This document shows, piece by piece, positions 6,400 through 9,073 of a stretch of DNA of 9,073 nt. The stretch lies in contig JAESQE010000051.1 of assembly GCA_016765335.1 (NCBI GenBank), positions 4,976-14,048 on the forward strand, in the 5' to 3' direction. The position numbers were made by a program, and so were the translations under genes. Source of the DNA: Planctomycetaceae bacterium. Its GTDB lineage: Bacteria; Planctomycetota; Planctomycetia; Planctomycetales; Planctomycetaceae. Each line of letters starts with the position of its first letter. Position 1 is the stretch's first letter. Below the pieces are notes generated by a model. It ran no database searches. It was not told where the DNA came from and saw only the letters and a list, made by a program, of their open reading frames with translations.

Positions 6400-7131
6400 A
6401 TGACCTGTTCTTCTATTGAAACACAGTCCTGGGCAGCAATTTCTCGAACCCGGATCAAGTTGCTGGTGTCGTTATCATTTCTGTTGCTTTGTGCTACTCC
6501 GACATTGGTTTGCGCACAGAAGTCGCCTCGTGGAATTAACACCGTGGAACTGGAAAAGCAGATCGCTGATGCTGAAACCGCGTTTATGAATACGGCAGCT
6601 GACGTCGCCTTACAGTACGAAGAGGCTGGAGACCTGGAAAAGGCACAGGAGATTTTAGAGAAGATTCTGAGGCTGCAACCTGATTTGTCAAAGGTGCAGG
6701 CAAAGATCAAAGAATTGGAAGAAGAACGTTTGTCTAAGAACGAAGCCTTGTTGGAAATCGATCCCTCGAAAGGTTGGGTTTCTGCTGGTGTGGGCGTCAA
6801 AAAAGGGAGTAAAATTCGCTTTGAATCCGAAGGGGAAAGTCGAATCATCATTTCTCAACGGGTTGGTTCCGAAGGTTTTCCGTCTGGAGATGTTAAGCAG
6901 GATCTGGTTGCGGGTGTACCCTTGGGCGCCTTGATGGGCGTGGTTGTCACTCGCAAGGGGAAAACAAGCGAGCCCTTTCTGATAGGAAAAAAGAGCGAGA
7001 TCGAAATTTCTCAAGAGGGGCAATTACTTGTTCGCGTGAATGTGCCCCCCGGAAGTAAGTGCACCGGTAAAATACGATTGAGAATTACGGGCGAAATTCA
7101 AATGGGATCACAAAGCAATCGCGGAAAGTAA
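6400..7131 (+). CDS. Secreted protein with one TPR-like motif and a LecA-like beta domain
   Basis: A 243-residue protein whose family I cannot name with confidence. A signal peptide is clear: basic n-region (R16-K20), hydrophobic core LLVSLSFLLL (21-30) and a VCA|Q cleavage site after residue 39, so the mature protein should be exported. Residues 64-97 fit one tetratricopeptide motif (LQYEEAGDLEKAQEILEK core, ending QPD), running into a charged helix to about 117. From residue 125 the sequence is beta-rich: GW, a KGSKIRFES strand, PSGDV, GVPLGALMGVVV, PFLIG, QEGQLLVRVNVPPG and GKIRLRITG. This order resembles the PA-IL/LecA galactose-lectin fold, but the usual Asn/Asp calcium and sugar ligands in the last loop are replaced (VNVPPG), so sugar binding is doubtful. 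GAAGAAAG at 6382-6389, 10 nt upstream, may be a weak ribosome binding site. proB follows after about 93 bp and may be co-transcribed. Confidence 0.75.
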   Translation: MTCSSIETQSWAAISRTRIKLLVSLSFLLLCATPTLVCAQKSPRGINTVELEKQIADAETAFMNTAADVALQYEEAGDLEKAQEILEKILRLQPDLSKVQAKIKELEEERLSKNEALLEIDPSKGWVSAGVGVKKGSKIRFESEGESRIIISQRVGSEGFPSGDVKQDLVAGVPLGALMGVVVTRKGKTSEPFLIGKKSEIEISQEGQLLVRVNVPPGSKCTGKIRLRITGEIQMGSQSNRGK

Positions 7132-7224
7132 TTTGGGCGATCCTGTCATCGACTCACCTGCAATTCGTTTCGGACGAAATAACATCCATCAGTGCCTGCA
7201 ATCACGAATATGAAACCGACTGGA

Positions 7225-8490
7225 ATGAGTAACTTGGTTCGAAAAGAACTGGCTGAAACTGCAAAAACAATTGTAGTAAAAATTGGAACCAATGTGCTCT
7301 CGGATGAGAATTTGGCTCTGGACCCTGCTCGCATTTCAAAAATTGCAGAGCAGGTCGATGCTTTGCGGGCAACCGGGAAGCAAGTTGTGTTGGTATCGAG
7401 TGGTTCGGTTGGCGCAGGCATGACGTTGCTGGGACTGACCGAGCGACCTAAAGATCTTCCCCACATTCAGGCAGCTGCTGCCACCGGACAAGCTCATCTA
7501 ATCGGGCTGTACGATCAGGCGTTTCGTCGTCATGGATATCATGCGGCTCAACTTTTGTTGACGGTTGACGATTTTCGTGATCGAACTCGTTATCTCAATA
7601 TTCGAAATACTTTGCGAACATTGTTTGAGTATGGCTCGGTGCCAATTATCAATGAAAATGATACGGTAAGCATTGACGAAATCCGCAGTCCGTTTCCAGT
7701 CTCGCCATCGGTTTCTGGTTCAGCCTCTGGTTCTCGAACTCATTCTGTTTCGGGATCAGCCTCTGGCTCGAAATCGCGTTCCATCTCTGGAATTCGTCAA
7801 TCTTTTCGGGGTAGCAAATTTAGTGATAACGATCAACTCGCAGCCATGGTGATGAGCTTACTCGATCAGCCGTTGCTGGTTATTCTTTCGGTCATCGATG
7901 GTCTTTATGATGGCGATCCTTGTTCACAAAATAGCCAAGTGATTTCACTTGTTGAGAAATGGGACGATTCCCTGTTTGAGTGCGTCAGCGATCAACGCAG
8001 TTCCCGGGGAACCGGGGGAATGGAATCGAAACTGGCTGCTGTAAAAAAAGCGGTTTCCGTGGGAGAGAATGTGATACTGGCCAATGGCCTGGATGACGAC
8101 GTACTCGGTAGAATTGCACGAGGCGAAGATGTTGGCACTGCGTTTTTAGCCAGAGGCAAATTCATCCCGGCTTGGAAAAGGTGGATCGGTTTTACGGTCA
8201 CACCTTCGGGGGGCTTTGTTGTTGATGCAGGAGCCAGCAAAGCAATTGTTGAGTCGGGAAAATCGTTGCTACCGATCGGAATTAAAGAGATCCGAGGTGA
8301 TTTCGAAATGGGAGAAGTTGTCTCAATTATTGATCAGCAAGGCAAGGAATTTGCCCGAGGGCTTTCGAATTACGATTCCAGACAGGTTCAATACCTGATG
8401 GGGTGCCGGAAAGAGGAAATCCTAGAGAAACTGGGCGAGATTCCTTTCGCAGAAGCGGTTCATCGAGACAATCTGGTAGTGACACATTAG
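7225..8490 (+). CDS. proB: Glutamate 5-kinase with Ser/Gly-rich insertion
   Basis: Phosphorylates L-glutamate to gamma-glutamyl phosphate with ATP, the first and usually proline-inhibited step of proline synthesis, in the cytoplasm. From the ATG at 7225 the protein has 421 residues: an amino-acid-kinase domain (about 14-300) and a C-terminal PUA domain (about 315-405). Seen: VVKIGTNVL (17-25, K19), VSSGSVGAG (57-65), QAAAATGQ (82-89), NENDTVS (143-149), SDNDQLAAM (200-208), DGLYDGDP (225-232), [11 protein letters not shown] (262-272). NEND and DND, normally about ten residues apart, are separated by an extra stretch of about 43 residues (154-199) rich in Ser and Gly. Start choice: MSNLVRKE fits the N-terminus I recall for planctomycete ProB; an ATG at 7210 and a GTG at 7192 are in frame, and none has a good Shine-Dalgarno sequence. 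It lies downstream of the secreted-protein gene; proA is not in the window. Confidence 0.93.
   Translation: MSNLVRKELAETAKTIVVKIGTNVLSDENLALDPARISKIAEQVDALRATGKQVVLVSSGSVGAGMTLLGLTERPKDLPHIQAAAATGQAHLIGLYDQAFRRHGYHAAQLLLTVDDFRDRTRYLNIRNTLRTLFEYGSVPIINENDTVSIDEIRSPFPVSPSVSGSASGSRTHSVSGSASGSKSRSISGIRQSFRGSKFSDNDQLAAMVMSLLDQPLLVILSVIDGLYDGDPCSQNSQVISLVEKWDDSLFECVSDQRSSRGTGGMESKLAAVKKAVSVGENVILANGLDDDVLGRIARGEDVGTAFLARGKFIPAWKRWIGFTVTPSGGFVVDAGASKAIVESGKSLLPIGIKEIRGDFEMGEVVSIIDQQGKEFARGLSNYDSRQVQYLMGCRKEEILEKLGEIPFAEAVHRDNLVVTH
7708..7791 (+). repeat. 36-bp in-frame tandem repeat inside proB
   Basis: Two full copies, 7708-7743 and 7744-7779, encode [12 protein letters not shown] and [12 protein letters not shown]; a partial third copy (7780-7791) encodes SISG. 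Nine of 12 residues are identical, while several codons differ synonymously (ggttca/ggatca, ggttct/ggctcg). This suggests the duplication is old and the amino acids are maintained. It makes up most of the insertion between the NEND and DND motifs. Confidence 0.85.
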
Positions 8491-8864
8491 GGATCAGGGT
8501 TTATCCTTCAGCTGAAGTCATTTTGAGCGATTTTCATACATTTCAGGGTGATTTACTGGTTAACATCGGAATAATCCCCTCGGATTGCCTCTTTTGACAG
8601 AATGTTGAAGGGGGAAAAGTCGATAATAGTTGATGAGAAAGCTGGAATTTCCGGCTTTTGGAGCTGGGTGTGTCTGCAAATAAGCACCCTTTGGGCAATT
8701 TATTCGCCTCAAATATGTTCCACGAGATCATGCACCTTTGAATTGACAACCGTGTGGCTTTATTTAGTCAGATTGAGTGAAATCGGCAGCCAACTTTCCA
8801 AATGTGAACTATAGTTGTTTACGTTTTGGGTTGCCGTATTGTCAATTGATTCGGAGTGTTGATT
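8491..8864. other. Non-coding gap between proB and the last gene
   Basis: About 374 bp without a supportable gene. It holds the hairpin at 8638-8658, a short palindrome CTTCAGCTGAAG (8506-8517), and a TTGACA (8743-8748) lacking a partner -10 at usual spacing. TATAGT at 8810-8815 is a possible -10 without a good -35. The promoter of the last gene presumably lies here but cannot be fixed. Confidence 0.6.
8638..8659 (+). terminator. Terminator-like hairpin downstream of proB
   Basis: AAAGCTGGA (8638-8646) pairs with TCCGGCTTT (8650-8658) over 9 bp with one G-U and a 3-nt loop. The 3' arm ends in a T-run (8656-8659), most of which is used in the stem, followed by GG. It lies about 150 nt after the proB stop, so it is a weak candidate for an intrinsic terminator. 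Confidence 0.3.
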
Positions 8865-9073
8865 ATGAGTGGTATTAACTATGTTAATCTGCCTGCATTG
8901 AGCATTGCCAGTTCTGTTTCAGGTGGTCAGCAAGCTCGTCCAGGTCAGGATTCAGCCAAGGCGGCGGCGGCTTCGCAGGATTTTCGCAGCAATCTGAAAG
9001 CCAAAGCATCCAGTGCTATCGAAGATGTCGAGCAAGCGACACTCAACACGGATCGTGATGCAGACGGCTTATA
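8865..9073 (+). CDS. Hypothetical protein with DxDxDG motif, 3'-truncated by the window
   Basis: An open frame starting ATG at 8865 runs off the window end after 69 complete codons. A GGAG at 8853-8856, 8 nt before the ATG, is the clearest Shine-Dalgarno sequence in the window. The protein begins MSGINYVNLPALSIASSV, continues through an Ala/Gln/Ser-rich stretch (about 20-37), then a helical-looking segment (DFRSNLKAKASSAIEDVEQA) and ends in TDRDADGL. The acidic DRDADG resembles a calcium-loop pattern (DxDxDG) and also recalls a motif in small uncharacterised planctomycete proteins. No signal peptide is seen. Its function is unknown; the C-terminal remainder lies outside the window. Confidence 0.75.
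   Translation, partial: MSGINYVNLPALSIASSVSGGQQARPGQDSAKAAAASQDFRSNLKAKASSAIEDVEQATLNTDRDADGL

Noticed and set aside
6294..6851. 185-codon antisense ORF over the secreted-protein gene
   Set aside because: The opposite strand has a clear signal peptide and domain structure; this translation is Ser/Cys/Phe-rich low-quality sequence.
7192..7224. Upstream GTG (7192) and ATG (7210) starts for proB
   Set aside because: They add residues not expected at the ProB N-terminus and have no better ribosome binding site; kept only as alternatives.
8506..8517. Palindrome CTTCAGCTGAAG
   Set aside because: Folds to only 4 bp as a hairpin and a 12-bp palindrome alone is weak evidence for an operator.
8743..8748. 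Perfect TTGACA -35 hexamer
   Set aside because: No acceptable -10 hexamer 16-18 bp downstream (about 8765-8772).
8602..8814. 70-codon + strand ORF after proB
   Set aside because: No ribosome binding site, no recognisable motif, and it contains the hairpin at 8638-8658.

Overview
The window most likely comes from a planctomycete (Planctomycetota, Planctomycetaceae-like). This is inferred from a Hanks-type kinase carrying a very large extracytoplasmic beta-helix region, a ProB whose N-terminus resembles planctomycete homologues as I recall them, weak or absent Shine-Dalgarno sequences before most genes, moderate GC content and dispersed intergenic repeats. The genus cannot be fixed from the sequence alone.

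Layout, all genes on the + strand. Positions 1-194 are a leader with an imperfect hairpin. Positions 195-4127 encode a 1310-residue membrane Ser/Thr kinase: cytoplasmic kinase domain, Ser/Lys-rich juxtamembrane segment, one membrane helix, then two related beta-helix modules outside the membrane. Positions 4128-4368 hold an extended -10 promoter candidate and a terminator/attenuator-like hairpin. Positions 4369-5886 encode an NADP-type aldehyde dehydrogenase of the alpha-ketoglutaric semialdehyde dehydrogenase type. Positions 5887-6399 are a gene-free, repeat-rich stretch: a G/C palindrome, a second hairpin, a 182-bp MITE-like element with inverted ends, and short direct repeats. Positions 6400-7131 encode a small secreted protein with one TPR-like motif and a C-terminal beta domain resembling the PA-IL (LecA) lectin fold. 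About 7225-8490 encode glutamate 5-kinase (ProB) with an unusual Ser/Gly-rich tandem-repeat insertion in the catalytic domain. Positions 8491-8864 are non-coding with one terminator-like hairpin. The window ends inside a gene beginning at 8865, an unrecognised protein with a DxDxDG motif.

The genes do not form an obvious pathway. The kinase is a transmembrane signalling protein of unknown ligand, the dehydrogenase belongs to sugar-acid or hydroxyproline catabolism, and ProB is the first step of proline synthesis (proA is not here). The secreted protein and proB are close enough to be co-transcribed. The most unusual points are the duplicated cysteine-bearing beta-helix sensor region of the kinase, the ProB insertion, the TPR plus LecA-like secreted protein and the compound repeat region. 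I see no convincing defence, CRISPR, phage or transposase genes.
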